From: Jackrogersella multiformis
Lineage: Eukaryota > Ascomycota > Sordariomycetes > Xylariales > Hypoxylaceae
Direction: 5' to 3'
Length of the DNA stretch: 64,000 bases
Assembly: GCA_902806575.1 (NCBI GenBank)
Contig: CADCXD010000002.1
Location: 186,001-250,000 of the forward strand
Below the pieces are notes generated by a model. That model had not been told where the DNA came from, made no database searches, and saw nothing but the letters and a program-made list of their open reading frames with translations. The position numbers and the translations under genes were made by a program. Position 1 is the stretch's first letter. Each line of letters opens with the position of its first letter. Below, piece after piece: positions 1 to 11,141 of this stretch.

Positions 1-3000
1 TTTAGGAACTCCTGGTTGCTCTCTGAAGCGTAAAGCTGCAGACCCTTCCTGATACGTTCACGCAGGACGTAGAGGGCCGGGTTAGCTTTCATAATCTTAG
101 CCATAGCCTCCTGCACAAGTTGCTTCAGACCAGGGAAGTACTGTCCATAGGCAGAGTAAAGATTATAAGCGAGATCGATACCGACCATAAGTCCAGTTGC
201 CGAGGGGTAGATGCTCATGCTGTCCTGAGTGTAATCCAAGTACTTTGCACGAGTATAACGCTCAATATCGTGAGAGTCATAGTCACCATACCTGAGTTGG
301 ATATCAAGCCAGAATTTGTTGGTGGTGGTAGACTCAATCGTATCCTTGGTATCGTGCAAAAGCGACGGCCGACTGACATTCCATTTGTTACTAGCGAAAA
401 GAAGGATATCAGCGCAAGAGCTGTTCATCTTGTATGACTTTCGAGGATGGATCGTCTCCTTCTGTACCGTCTCGATTCCAAGAGACTCCAGCTGCTGATC
501 AAACACCTGACAGAAGTCCATGACGACAGACTCATGGATCTTCTGCCATAAATGCGCACGGAATATCTGGATGAGGGATATCTTCAAGGTAGGAATCTTG
601 CCGTGCAAGAAGATGCCTGTAAGGTCGAGCTGGACCTGGAAACCAACGTAGACATTTGCTCGGTTAATAGTTGGCGACCACCAAAGGGTGAACCGACGGT
701 TGGGAATCTGGTTCAGACCGGATCTTTGTGCGTTAGTCAGCTTCTTGAATTTCATTGATTCCTCGAAACCACTGTTGTGGAGCACAAGAGAGTCATGGCG
801 TAGGTAGAGTTGGTCCTTATCAACTCGGAAACCAGCCCAGTCGGTAGCCACTGATTCAAGGACGATGTCTTCGACGGCAAAGCTGTCCACTTGAGATCCA
901 CTCGCCTTCTCAGAAACGGAGGAGCTGAAGGCTCTATGCTTTTCCCTCTCGGTAGGTTCAAGGGCTGCAAACTGAGCGGCAGTTATCTCAATAGTTTCGT
1001 AAGACTCAGCTCCTGAAGTTGCTTGAGCGCTCTTCTCTTTATGGAAGACTAGAATATGGTTTGACGTAACGACTAGATCCTCCTTTCCGCCACCGATCTT
1101 GATGCGATAAAGGCGGTCGTTGCCATTCACTATGTTGAACGCTCGTCGAGGGCCCCCATCGGGACCTAGAAGCAGATCACCCTCTTTGACGTCTTCAACT
1201 GCGACCTGAGTATGGTCATATCGCAATATCATCGTCCCGTTGGCAAGACAAGCCTTCTCCCAGAAGAGACCCTCCCAAGACGGAAATCCTGTAGCCTTGA
1301 ACAGGGTGTGCTCAAGGATCGTTTCAACACCGCCTAGAGCCTGGATGACATCGGAACGGTAGGCATTAAGATTCCAAAGCTTCCCATCGTGACGCTGACT
1401 TGTCCACCAGAAAGGATTGCTCTTCATAAGTTGGTAAATCTTGAATTCGCTTCTCGTTCGGAAACCTTTGTCGAAACTGAGCGTGCTTCGGTCCTTTTGG
1501 AATAACGTGTTAATACGTGGCAATCCACGATCCCAGCTATCCTCCAAATCCTCCAAGGTTAGACGCCTATTCTGCTGATTGGCCTCCAATCTCTTCTGTG
1601 AGTACTCTGTCCAGACTCTTTGCGAGTCGATAAACTCGGCCTCCCAAGGGATGATGTATCGGAAGATGTTGGGGATGAGTGTCTCCTCGTCGTGTGTCAT
1701 ACCGGCTCTGAAATGGCTAACTCCGGTGTCCGTCTGTTGTGAATAACGCTTATCACTAGCTGGGATGAGAATGTGTGAGCCGGAAATCATTCCGAGGCCA
1801 CCCAGCTCCTTTGGTGTATAGAAAACCGCAGGAGGGAAACGGGACGGCATCTTCGAGTTCAACCCAATCTTTACCCGTGTCTGAATCTTGGTCTCACATT
1901 TCACGATGGTATCTAGCAAATTGACAGTTGATACAGCGGCTTCGCGGTAGTAGGTAAAAAGAGCAATAAGGGCGGTATTCCACTTGTTAGCGATCTTGGT
2001 GAAAGTTGTTGACCCCGAAGACATAAGGATCTGACGGATCCTATTGTTGAACTTTTGGATATCTTCCTCCGTAACTTGCAGGAAGGCGTGCGCTGTTCTC
2101 TCCTTGGTGGTATTGTCTACGAGAGACCACACGCTGTCCTTGATAGGAAACTCGTCATTCTGGTTCCTGATCTTGGGGAGAACGCGAACCTCGAATCCAC
2201 ACATGGAGAAGAGCAAGTTTGGATTGTCACGGCTATAGACACTGGCGAAGGTATCATCCCATTCGATTGTAGTGACGGATCGAGGAAGACGGTTCTTCAG
2301 GTCCCAGAAGACAGCCCGCCCGAGATTGACATCATGTCTCATCAATCGCATACGAGAATCCCTTGGCCAGCACTTCTTGCTCTTGTAACCGATAACATTC
2401 TCGAAATTCGGATCGGGCTGTTCTGTGAGGAACCGCTGAATGAGATCCCGTGACTCTTCGGCAGAGAATCGTAAGAAGACCCATATCTTGTCAATATACC
2501 TGGTATATAGGCGAATAGGGTGCTTAGTCTCTGTCTCGCGGTCACGGAACTGAAGGAAGTCGTTCGGGCTTGACGGCGGGCCAGCTATCTCGCTAGCACG
2601 GTTCAAACCGAGGAGCAAGAGATCGAGAACGAGACCATAGTACTGGAAAACAAAGCCCGAGAACTGAAGGCCACGGATCATACCGTAACTGTTGACATGA
2701 TTCATGTCCTTATAAGTTAATTGCACATTGTTCTTCGAGCTGATGTAGTCCGCCAAGTTGTGATCCATGATCAATCTCAGAAGTCGGTTCAACAGAGTCA
2801 GATCTATCTTTTCATAGACTTTGGACAACTCAGTCTCGATCATTACGTTGCACTCTCCATCTGCACTCTCCCAAACTTTCTCTAGGTTGTTGATACCCTG
2901 AGCCCACTTGTATACCAGTAAGGGTGGTACCTCAGAGTCTGAAGGCTTGATCCAAGCAGGGAAGAGATGTCGCTGGTCGGCTTGGTACCAAAGATACTGG

Positions 3001-5876
3001 TCGAGGTAGGCATCGCTGATCTTTTCGATGGGTTCGATGTCGTAAACAGGGTTGATAGTGCTGTAATTGTCATTCATATCAATCTGTACCTCTTTAAAGG
3101 CTCGCTGCGTGAGGAGGAATCGCTTGATTCTTTCCAAAGTAGTACCAGGGCTATCGTAAGCTTGCTCGATCAGAGCTAGTTCTTCTCGCTGACTTTGATT
3201 AAGACGACCTTTTACGGAATATGCTTCTCGCAATCTTTCGAGGGCAAGGATTAGAATCTTCGTGTCGTGCTTGTATGACACACTCGGGAAGGGGATCGGG
3301 GTGAATTTCCGGGATTCAAGCCAGTGCACCGTCGTAGTGTAGATCGCCACAGCCTCCTCGGAAGACACATAAGGACCGTCCTTCATATAGTTGTGCTGTC
3401 GTTCCTGTTCGGCCTTGAGCCATAGACGCGTCAAACGACCTACGTTCTTCTTTGCAACTGTCTTATCAACAGTTGCACCTCGCCGAATACGCTCACGGTT
3501 GTAATGCGCAACAGAAATCCACCAGTCGGCCTTTGCCTTGACGTAGCGCAGAATAATATTTTCAATGGGCGCAGGTAAGCCAGGTACCTTCCACGGAATA
3601 TTACTCTTCCAGCATCTCCAAGCTTCTGACAGGTGTTGAAGAACGGTATTGACCTTATTCTGCTTGATGCCTTCGGGCATCATATCCATGAGATCGGCCA
3701 TTACGGAAGCTCGGAGTTCAAGATCGAAATGCGACTCGACACGCTGCTTGGTCACAGTTTTGGCCACGCCCTTGCTGTGACGTCCCTCAAATTGACGAGA
3801 GAGCAAATTTCCAAGCCATCGTTCCAGAAGGGGAATGATGCCTCTCATGAAGAAAAGCCACACCCGCCAGGCTGGTGCCCAGAAACCACAACCAGGTCCC
3901 TTACCAACAGGGCCGCTATTAAACCGGTAGTAAATAAGATGCTTTAGATCCTTACATGACCGAATCTGATGCATAAGCTTATACTTGTAACGGTACATAC
4001 CAGTTAGTTGACCAACGTGGTTGAAGGCGTAGAGGATACCATCGGCAAGTTGGAAAGCGTCAATGTTACCTAGCCGGTATTGCACCTGTGCGTCAACGAT
4101 CAACTTTGTTAGACGCAATATCTCACGCATGAGATGGAATGCATTGCCAAAACGCGACTTCTTTCGTTCCTTGGTCGTCAACGTTTTGACTGGCTTGAGG
4201 TTAAAATTGTAATCCAGATGAAGATATGTGAGGTTCTTTCTGTGGATTAAGAGATTTAACATGTTGAATCCTTGCCGACAAACTTGGAGACCAGCTTCAA
4301 CCCAGTCGATCGTTGTCTGCTGGAAGAACTTGGTTTGCTTCAAGCTCCTCAGCAGACTTTGTCTATTAAGCGCCTTCGGCTTCTTCTTGTGGAGTTCATT
4401 GAGAACGTACGTCTTGAGGAGCTTCTGGTACGACACTCGAACCTTGACTGGTTGCTTCGGAGGGCAATGCTCAAGGTACCACTGCTTCACGAGTGGGACA
4501 TCCTGTGCGCGAACCATCCGACCAGATCGACGGTCAAACGGGAAAGGAGCCCACCAGAGTGCAATAGCAGATGAAGTATCGTCGGTATAAAGTTCCTCAT
4601 CAGCGAAGAACGGCTCCACACCAGCTGGCAGCTCGAAGGAGTCGTCCTCGGGCTCTTCAAGATTTCCTGCACCGAAAATCTCGTCCTCGTGACTAATGGT
4701 GGTATTTTTAGGCGCAACCGAGCGGGAGGAGATGGGGTTAATCATAGGGTCGAAATGGAATGCGGGTAGATTAGGGTCGTCGGATTTAGTATACACGATT
4801 TGCGGGTGAGAGTACCAGTTGAACTGTACACTTCGAGGGAGCGAGTTATAGAGATAGGGGTAGGCGACTCGGTACTCGGTCCGAATGGGGAAACGGAATA
4901 TAATTCTGTCGATGGCGTTGAACTCTCCGAAGTCTTCGTCGTTCGGGTCAATGTCTTTATACAACGGTTCAAATCGAGGACCTCCGGGAAGTGCAACATT
5001 CAATGCCTTCGCGGTAAGGAAACTCTTTAGATCAAAGAGATAGAAGTAATTCTGGTCGACCGTCTCGCTCAGCAACGGTCGACTGAGCCGATGGAGCGCA
5101 GCCATCTGCGGTAATGAGAGATTCCACTGCTTGTAACTCGGTCCGTTGACGTGCTCGGTGTCAACTAGGGGCCGATGCTCATAAAACCATTCGTACACAG
5201 CACCGTCTTCTTCCTCGTCGAGCTCCATCTGAATCGGTTCAAGTGGTTCCACGTCCTCGATGTTCTCAGACCACGATAGGGGAGGTTCTTCGTCATCAAA
5301 GGGCGGAAACCTCATTCTCTTGAACAGTCTTCGGTCGCTCTTTTCTTTCCTCATAGTCAACCACATCGTTGCCCACTGCGCGTGGAATACAGGCGGAATA
5401 ACTCGAGGAATTTCGTTTACGAGCGTCAAGCACCCGTTAACGTGATACAACACCTTGACCTCTCTTGCTGATTCCCATGGCATCGGCATGTTCTCCAGCA
5501 GCTTCATGACCGCATGCGGCATGAACTTCAAAGCACCAAGGTAGCTTCGTTTATCACTTGTGTATTTTTTCTGAGAGACATCACCGATATCCTTCACAAT
5601 CTTGCGCAGATGCTCAGGAGGCATATCAGCCTTCTGGGTTTCGACGAAGCCTCCCTTGCGCTTTTCGCCAAAGCGATTTCGCTGATTCCGAAGCCATTCC
5701 TTCTTCTTCTGCGCGAACTTCGCGACCTGTGGGTCGGTCGGGGGACGGTAACCAGGGGGGGGAGGAGCTGGCGCTCCTGGAGGTGGTGGAAGGAAATCTG
5801 ATGGAGGACCTGGAGGAGGAGGTGGTGGCGGAGGTCCCCATCCGGGAGGAGGCGGAGGAGGTTGAAAGGACGACAT
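1..5876 (-). CDS. prp8: Pre-mRNA-splicing factor Prp8 (partial, 3' end beyond the left edge)
   Basis: Core U5 snRNP protein that forms the catalytic cavity of the spliceosome in the nucleus. The start codon is the ATG at 5876-5874. The frame stays open without an intron to the window edge, giving about 1,958 residues, of which 159 are an intein. The N-terminus is proline-rich (about residues 4-45), as is usual in the family. Typical Prp8 stretches follow, including [18 protein letters not shown] near the N-terminus, [20 protein letters not shown], and the strongly conserved [19 protein letters not shown] downstream of the intein. Full-length host Prp8 is roughly 2,350 residues, so about 550 C-terminal residues (the end of the RNase H-like region and the MPN/Jab1 domain) lie outside. 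The gene is divergent from eL34 across a 604-bp spacer. Identification is very secure. Confidence 0.97.
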   Translation of the reverse strand, partial: MSSFQPPPPPPGWGPPPPPPPPGPPSDFLPPPPGAPAPPPPGYRPPTDPQVAKFAQKKKEWLRNQRNRFGEKRKGGFVETQKADMPPEHLRKIVKDIGDVSQKKYTSDKRSYLGALKFMPHAVMKLLENMPMPWESAREVKVLYHVNGCLTLVNEIPRVIPPVFHAQWATMWLTMRKEKSDRRLFKRMRFPPFDDEEPPLSWSENIEDVEPLEPIQMELDEEEDGAVYEWFYEHRPLVDTEHVNGPSYKQWNLSLPQMAALHRLSRPLLSETVDQNYFYLFDLKSFLTAKALNVALPGGPRFEPLYKDIDPNDEDFGEFNAIDRIIFRFPIRTEYRVAYPYLYNSLPRSVQFNWYSHPQIVYTKSDDPNLPAFHFDPMINPISSRSVAPKNTTISHEDEIFGAGNLEEPEDDSFELPAGVEPFFADEELYTDDTSSAIALWWAPFPFDRRSGRMVRAQDVPLVKQWYLEHCPPKQPVKVRVSYQKLLKTYVLNELHKKKPKALNRQSLLRSLKQTKFFQQTTIDWVEAGLQVCRQGFNMLNLLIHRKNLTYLHLDYNFNLKPVKTLTTKERKKSRFGNAFHLMREILRLTKLIVDAQVQYRLGNIDAFQLADGILYAFNHVGQLTGMYRYKYKLMHQIRSCKDLKHLIYYRFNSGPVGKGPGCGFWAPAWRVWLFFMRGIIPLLERWLGNLLSRQFEGRHSKGVAKTVTKQRVESHFDLELRASVMADLMDMMPEGIKQNKVNTVLQHLSEAWRCWKSNIPWKVPGLPAPIENIILRYVKAKADWWISVAHYNRERIRRGATVDKTVAKKNVGRLTRLWLKAEQERQHNYMKDGPYVSSEEAVAIYTTTVHWLESRKFTPIPFPSVSYKHDTKILILALERLREAYSVKGRLNQSQREELALIEQAYDSPGTTLERIKRFLLTQRAFKEVQIDMNDNYSTINPVYDIEPIEKISDAYLDQYLWYQADQRHLFPAWIKPSDSEVPPLLVYKWAQGINNLEKVWESADGECNVMIETELSKVYEKIDLTLLNRLLRLIMDHNLADYISSKNNVQLTYKDMNHVNSYGMIRGLQFSGFVFQYYGLVLDLLLLGLNRASEIAGPPSSPNDFLQFRDRETETKHPIRLYTRYIDKIWVFLRFSAEESRDLIQRFLTEQPDPNFENVIGYKSKKCWPRDSRMRLMRHDVNLGRAVFWDLKNRLPRSVTTIEWDDTFASVYSRDNPNLLFSMCGFEVRVLPKIRNQNDEFPIKDSVWSLVDNTTKERTAHAFLQVTEEDIQKFNNRIRQILMSSGSTTFTKIANKWNTALIALFTYYREAAVSTVNLLDTIVKCETKIQTRVKIGLNSKMPSRFPPAVFYTPKELGGLGMISGSHILIPASDKRYSQQTDTGVSHFRAGMTHDEETLIPNIFRYIIPWEAEFIDSQRVWTEYSQKRLEANQQNRRLTLEDLEDSWDRGLPRINTLFQKDRSTLSFDKGFRTRSEFKIYQLMKSNPFWWTSQRHDGKLWNLNAYRSDVIQALGGVETILEHTLFKATGFPSWEGLFWEKACLANGTMILRYDHTQVAVEDVKEGDLLLGPDGGPRRAFNIVNGNDRLYRIKIGGGKEDLVVTSNHILVFHKEKSAQATSGAESYETIEITAAQFAALEPTEREKHRAFSSSVSEKASGSQVDSFAVEDIVLESVATDWAGFRVDKDQLYLRHDSLVLHNSGFEESMKFKKLTNAQRSGLNQIPNRRFTLWWSPTINRANVYVGFQVQLDLTGIFLHGKIPTLKISLIQIFRAHLWQKIHESVVMDFCQVFDQQLESLGIETVQKETIHPRKSYKMNSSCADILLFASNKWNVSRPSLLHDTKDTIESTTTNKFWLDIQLRYGDYDSHDIERYTRAKYLDYTQDSMSIYPSATGLMVGIDLAYNLYSAYGQYFPGLKQLVQEAMAKIMKANPALYVLRERIRKGLQLYASESNQEFL
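774..1250 (-). other. PRP8 mini-intein (in-frame protein-splicing element)
   Basis: A 477-nt, 159-residue in-frame insert in Prp8 (residues 1543-1701) interrupts the very conserved host stretch WEKA/SGFEES. It starts with Cys1 (block [13 protein letters not shown]), has a block B with the TxxH motif ([10 protein letters not shown], preceded by KIGGGKEDL), and ends in [17 protein letters not shown] followed by LVLHN, with His-Asn as the last two residues and Ser as the +1 extein residue. All residues needed for canonical splicing (Cys1, block B Thr/His, penultimate His, terminal Asn, Ser+1) are present. Only about 100 residues separate block B from the C-terminal block, with no LAGLIDADG motif, so this is a mini-intein without a homing endonuclease. 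The frame continues exactly into host sequence on both sides. PRP8 inteins at this site are known from other fungi; precise host and phylogeny are unknown here. Confidence 0.95.
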
Positions 5877-6480
5877 CTTCAAGTCAACAGAGACTAAAGC
5901 TTTGTGACGTTTGATGCTGTCGCTATCGCAGCGCGATCTGTCGCGCGAGGATGTTGCAGGAGCTTAATTATAGTCAGATGTAGAGGTGAGCTCCTAACAA
6001 TCCTAAAATAAATAAAAGGAATTTAATTCACATTTAGACGCGATGTCCTCAGATTAGACAGACGCGAAAAAACGTGTTGAAGAGATTAAGGTTGATGAAG
6101 ATGATGTTTGAATCCTCTCGACCGTAGACTGAAGGCAATTTTCCCATGGTTTAGTTTGAAGGACCCGATTTTTATTGTAGCTAGTAGGTACTAGGTACCC
6201 TTGACGCGCCGGGTCCACTGAGGCTTAAGATCGTGTCACGTGTACTTCTGCTGACTCACCGTGTGACCGTGTGTGGCGTTCAAGTAGGTCTGTGCATGTG
6301 GCTACAGTATTAAAAATATGGCCCCGTTTCCATTTTTCCCATTGGCTCAATCAAATCAGTAAGCGGGCTCAAGATCCATCCCACACATCTCTCTTCTGTA
6401 AAAACACCAAAAATTCATTCCTCACAAAAAAAGTTGCACAGGAACAAGTCAAATCCATTCCACCAGCAATCACAGTCAAA
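5877..6480. promoter_or_regulatory. Bidirectional promoter region between prp8 and eL34
   Basis: A 604-bp spacer separates the divergent start codons of two essential genes. The eL34 side ends in an A-rich, CA-rich leader just before the ATG at 6481. I recognise no specific factor-binding site with confidence. Confidence 0.5.
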
Positions 6481-7176
6481 ATGCCGAACAACCGAGTTAC
6501 CTACCGCCGTCGCAACCCGTAAGTATTACCATTCGATGAATCTATTAATGATATATCAATTAAATTCGAATTGTTCGTGTTTTCGGGCATCGCGCAAAGC
6601 TAACGTGTCGCTCAAAGGTACAACACCACCTCCAACAAGACTCGAGTCATCAAGACCCCGGGTGGTGAACTACGAGCCCTTCACATCAAGAAGCGAGGAA
6701 CCGCCCCGAAATGCGGTGACTGTGGCGTCAAGCTCCCTGGCGTAAGTGAATTCAGCTATTTTCTTTGGATAGTATCTCGGGCACAAGAAAGGAAACTACA
6801 AAACTCGGATCGAATCGACCTTCGCGACCAAAGTACAGTCAGACTAGATATATCTCTCAGAGGAATATACCTACGGACTCAAAACATCGACCTATTGTGT
6901 GGGGAGGGGTTCTGTGCGGAAATGATATGGATATTTAATCAAACACACGTTTACCACGCCGTTGCTAACATTTCTCTTCTACAACAGGTTCCCGCCCTCC
7001 GACCTCGTGAATACTCTCAGATCTCCCACCCCAAGAAGACGGTACAGCGAGCGTATGGCGGTTCAAGATGCGGCAACTGTGTGCGAGACCGAATCGTCCG
7101 AGCATTCTTGATTGAGGAACAGAAGATCGTGAAGAAGGTGCTGAAGGAGCAGAGCGAGGGTACCAAGAAGAAATAA
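6481..7176 (+). CDS. rpl34: 60S ribosomal protein eL34
   Basis: Large-subunit ribosomal protein of the cytoplasmic ribosome. Three exons: 6481-6518, 6618-6741 and 6988-7176, coding for 116 residues. Both donors are GTAAGT; the acceptors are AAAG (branch GCTAAC nearby) and CAACAG (GCTAAC upstream), and the phases agree. The protein begins MPNNRVTYRRRNPYNTTSNK and carries the family's two Cys pairs (CGDCG in exon 2 and CGNC in exon 3), followed by the RIVRAFLIEEQKIVKKVLKEQ helix and a Lys-rich tail. Length and motifs match the eL34 family. The second intron (246 nt) is the longest found in this gene and holds no recognisable snoRNA boxes. Expected to be highly expressed. Divergent partner of prp8. 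Confidence 0.97.
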
Positions 7177-7838
7177 ACCCGTTGAATGACTCTGGGATGG
7201 AATGGTTCGGCCTTCATTGATTTGGGTGTTCAGAGGACAGGGCTGCATTCATGCGAACGGCTAGTGAAAAGCTGTATCTGTTTCTAGGGCTTCTTCTCAT
7301 GGTCTAGATGATCGGAATGGTATAAACGACATCATGGCTACCAACGTGCTCATATTGTTCCTCGTAGTCTCACATGTGACATAAATATCCTACCAGCCTA
7401 CTCAATGGTCATAAATGGTCGCAGTAAGGTATATTATATCTTATGTGATTTCCACTTGGCTTTAGATACAGAGTTCGTACAGTCTATGATTCCTATAACT
7501 CGATGAAGTCTTTTAAAGCAAATGCTATCGAACTTGGGAAAATAGAATGGCATTATCCCTTAAGCCATTTTGAGCCTAATAATATTATTTTCATGCATAT
7601 AACTGGATATGACATAGATTATGAAACCTTTATGAAATAGCCGAAGATATTCACAATACGGGGTTCTCCGAAATAATGACGTCCAGTCCATCATTTTTTT
7701 TTCTTCTTTGTGCAAGCTACTAGATAATCTACCAACTCCGACTCGGCCAAAAAGAAAAGCTTCGAAACAGCGAAAGGCCCGACGAGCAAAGCACAATGGG
7801 ACTCATAAGTAAAAGATAATACAATATCAATTGCGACT
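7177..7838. other. Intergenic, no gene seen
   Basis: 3' flank of eL34 and 5' flank of the NDUFAF3-like gene. AT-rich with a poly-T tract near 7694-7706. Reading frames here lack family resemblance. Confidence 0.5.
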
Positions 7839-8577
7839 ATGGCTTCAACACGCTTGTGTCGGCCTCCAAGTCGAATTGCCACGATTCTGCGACAACAAGG
7901 TCAAAGCCGCCGCTCCCTACCTGCAGCAAATAATTTTACAAATCCAAATGCGACCAGCTGCAGGACTTTCCCATGCGCTGCATCCTCGTTCCATACCACC
8001 GCCCCGCGCCCCCGGGGAAAGGATGAGACGCCTCGTACCGACTTTGGCGCTCTAGATGTGCTGGGAAACACGCCGGTGCCTCCGACTGCCATCGACGTCT
8101 GCGCGCCGGATGGCTTCCACCTCAACAACGGCACGGTGGCCGTCGATGGCTCCGGTGTCCTCTTAGTTGGTGGTGAAGCTTTCAGGTGGAGGCCTTGGCT
8201 CCCTCGCGGGGAAAATCGACTATTGAACAAGAAAGGGCAATGGGAGGTGCCCAATGATGCGTTCGGCCTGCTTGGATTGGTCTGGCCTCGACCAGGTAAA
8301 GAATGATCCCTTATATGCCAACTTCTCGACGAGGCTTGCGCGCTGATCAGTATACTACCGCACAGATCTGTTGATACTAGGACTCGGCCCGGAGATCCAC
8401 TTCATGAGCCCGGTCTTAAGACGGCATTTAAGCAGCTTAGGGATGAGGGTAGAGATCCTAGATACGCGGAATGCGGCTGCGCAGTTCAACCTACTCGCTA
8501 CGGAGAGAGGGGTCAACGACGTCGCAGCCGCGCTGATACCTATCGGCTGGAAGGAAGGAGTTGGGGCAACCGGATGA
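7839..8577 (+). CDS. NDUFAF3/Mth938-like mitochondrial complex I assembly factor
   Basis: Family members help assemble NADH dehydrogenase (complex I) in mitochondria. Two exons, 7839-8295 and 8366-8577, give 222 residues; the donor is GTAAAG and the acceptor CACAG, phase 1. The first ~65 residues are rich in Arg, Ser and Ala, like a mitochondrial presequence. The Mth938-like domain (old DUF498) follows: GFHLNNGTV, then VLLVGGEAFRWRPW, the stretch WEVPNDAFGLLGLVWPRP across the intron into DLLILGLGPEIHFMSP, and a C-terminal NLLATERGVNDVAAALIP segment that resembles the family's conserved end. Nothing is missing. Assignment to the family is strong; the complex I role is inferred from characterised relatives. 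Confidence 0.9.
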
Positions 8578-8976
8578 ACAAAACATTTCACCAAGCCATG
8601 AGGTTGATGGCCAATCTTATACCCCCGTTGAATTGGCCAAAGCTCGACATATTATGTTCAGCATAGAGCAAAAAGGGCCAAGTGCAGAACATCACATTCA
8701 AAAAGTTCTATCGATGCTCGTCGCTGAAATCAATTGCATTGCTCACTATCGCTGGACCTCAAATACCCAGGTTAAACCGCTATGACACTGCCTCCAACGG
8801 AATGATACCCCATTCCTTGGGGGTAAGGGCTCCAAGGACTTATGAGAGGGCAATGGTGTGCTACATCTCGCCATGGGAGATTTTGTGTCAAAAACACACA
8901 AAAAAAAAAAAGCAGATGTCGCTAGAGAAAAGTTGTGATGCTGTTTAATCACTTTCGCTAAAATCCGACTCGGCCC
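8578..8976. other. Convergent intergenic spacer
   Basis: Spacer between the NDUFAF3-like gene and the SH3 gene on the opposite strand. It contains a short A-run near 8898-8911. No feature recognised. Confidence 0.5.
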
Positions 8977-9264
8977 TTAAGCCTCCACGAGTAATCCGTC
9001 CGGGACATACCCGAAGTCATTGTTTGAGTTCATTACGAACCACCGGCCTATGAGAATATACTGATTAGTTTACCAGTTCATGGTTGAAGTGAATAGCTGG
9101 GGCAAGGGCACTATACCAATGGAATCTCGCCAGATTATCGTAACGATGTCCCCTATCCGGACGGACAACTCGTCGTCCTGGTCTGCTGTGTAGTATCCGA
9201 CTACTACAGCTCGTGGGAGACCAGGGTCAACCCTTTGGGGTTTATTGATAGGATCTCTGGACAT
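8977..9264 (-). CDS. Small stand-alone SH3-domain protein
   Basis: Predicted 72-residue protein from two exons (minus strand): 9264-9117 and 9047-8977, with a 69-nt intron (donor GTATAG, branch AACTAAT, acceptor CATAG). Splicing joins GDIVTIIWRDSIG to GRWFVMNSNNDFGYVPDG and restores a compact SH3 fold: an ALYDY-like strand (AVVVGYYTADQDDELSV), the RIGDIV segment, a Trp in the specificity region and a GYVPDGLL ending instead of the usual GxxPSNYV. SH3 domains bind proline-rich peptides. No other domain is present, and the ATG at 9264 follows a pyrimidine-rich leader ending CCAAC, so it looks complete. A remnant of a larger SH3 protein cannot be ruled out. No transcript evidence. Confidence 0.6.
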
Positions 9265-11141
9265 GTTGGAGAGAGGTACTGGTGAGATATGGGCTTTTAT
9301 GTGGCTTTTATTGGTTTGATGGGAATAGATCCGATCGTTAAAATATTGTTGTTATGATGTTGTGAAAGGTCTTTAATCGTGGTCGACTTGGTATAGGTAT
9401 TAGGTGACTTTGTGTCGTAATCCAGTACTCAGGTGCATGTGAAGGTATTAATTTGTCTCAAATCTGGACGGCGAGACTCGATATTAAATAGTTAAGCATC
9501 TCTACCCGAAATGTGAAGGGCCAGTACTCCTAGCTGACCTAGCGAGCAAAGATTTCTGAGTTGACAGTATAATCCATCATCTACCTATGTTTTGTTGTTC
9601 AAAGGTTCTCTTTCAAGAGATCTGACACTGTTTGCCCTTATTTGTCAAGATGTGCAATCCCTGGTAGGTATGGCTGTTATCTAGTGCATTATAGTACGAT
9701 GAATAATATTTGTTTAGTAAAGGATTCCTAATAGCTAGTTCACAAGGCACATTATCGATATATTGTATATTTAAAAGAGCTTGGGTGTAAAAGCAAAGAT
9801 TTTATGACCGACACTGTCAGGACTAGGTATTAAATATTAATATAAGGAGCATGTCTTGGTTTGTGCTTTCTACTTATGTGTTTGCTTCAATGATAAAGTT
9901 TTCACATTATACAAATAGCAAAAATGAAGTTTTCCTAATAGCAACGTAAGAAGAGCAATCCTCGTACTATCCTTATTTGCCTTTTACCTCTATCTATTTT
10001 TCATACCTTTATGTTGAAATTTGATCAATTTTAATTAAGCCCTTATCAGAGCTCACACCTGGGCAGGATAGGTGTAGGTGCAGAAATCAGCCTCGCATGC
10101 TGTGGCTGAGATGCCAGGTCTTCATTGGCCAATGCTATCAGTCCAATGATAGCCTTCTTGGGCGACACGTTGAGGCGCCATGGGGATTCAGTGGCTGAAG
10201 AGAAGGTACCCTGGTGCTATGTCATCTTTTCCCTCTCATATTAGCTTTGTTAAGTGCAATTGGATCGCTTTCGTTCGCTTTCGTTGAACCACCATTCCAC
10301 CATAAACGTGTATGCTGTACAACGCAACCAAACGGGTGATATCTGATCTTATTATTAGATTTTCCAGCACAACAGCCCGGCATCTGACAAACTAGTGATT
10401 TCCTTTTTCTTTTGTTTCGCACCAAACCGCCGTACATATATATATCTTTCCTTAGGGGCGCATCGGTGCTTATCTGATTATTCTCTTCAATGTTGAAGCC
10501 CAACGAGTCATTGGGAGCTATATTGCGATCGAAAACATTTTGTTTGCGTTAAGAGTCATCGCATGTCGCATGTCGCATGCTGCATGTCGCATGTGAGAGA
10601 ACTCTACATACCTCTACCTCTACATATCCACCTTACCTTATGTAGATACCTAATCCTAGAGGACTTTATACCTATTAAATACTAGGTAGTACCTACCTAG
10701 CATTAGGTAATTCCGGATCGTCACTTACATCCATATGATACTCACCCGCATTGTCGCATCGTGACTTACCTATCAAGTTATCATCCACCTAGGTAATCTA
10801 AAGTTGGACCGTTCCAATCCAAGGTTCCGTCGTCGCTTCGGTTACAACCAGCACTTTGAAAGTAGTAAGTGCATCTATTCATCAAGGTTCTTATCTTATT
10901 TTTAGCTGTCTAAAGAGTTTCTCATTTCTCATGTCTCATGCCGGAATGGTGCACGGTGGTGGATGTCAATCTCTTTTTTACTTGGTCATGATACCTACCT
11001 ACCATCACTACAACTTCTACTTTAGATACATACATCCGTCACATATTCATACATGTTTTCCTGCTACTACCACTACTATTACTACTACTACTGTTACCGC
11101 ATTTCCCTCTATCTTGCCTGTAAATGATTTACTTATTTACA
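9265..11141. other. Gene-poor spacer (about 1.9 kb)
   Basis: AT-rich spacer between the SH3 gene and the hydrolase gene, which are divergent. It holds a 7-bp tandem repeat (see separate entry) and several TACCTAGG-like motifs near 10,660-10,800. A 93-codon frame on the minus strand (10222-10503) shows no family resemblance. Confidence 0.5.
10559..10593. repeat. Short tandem repeat of TCGCATG
   Basis: Five consecutive 7-bp units of TCGCATG, the fourth altered to CTGCATG. Each contains the palindrome GCATGC or a near match where units join. Seen directly; no function inferred. Confidence 0.85.

Noticed and set aside
10222..10503. 93-codon minus-strand frame
   Set aside because: No conserved motif, no signal peptide and no splice-supported extension in an AT-rich spacer.
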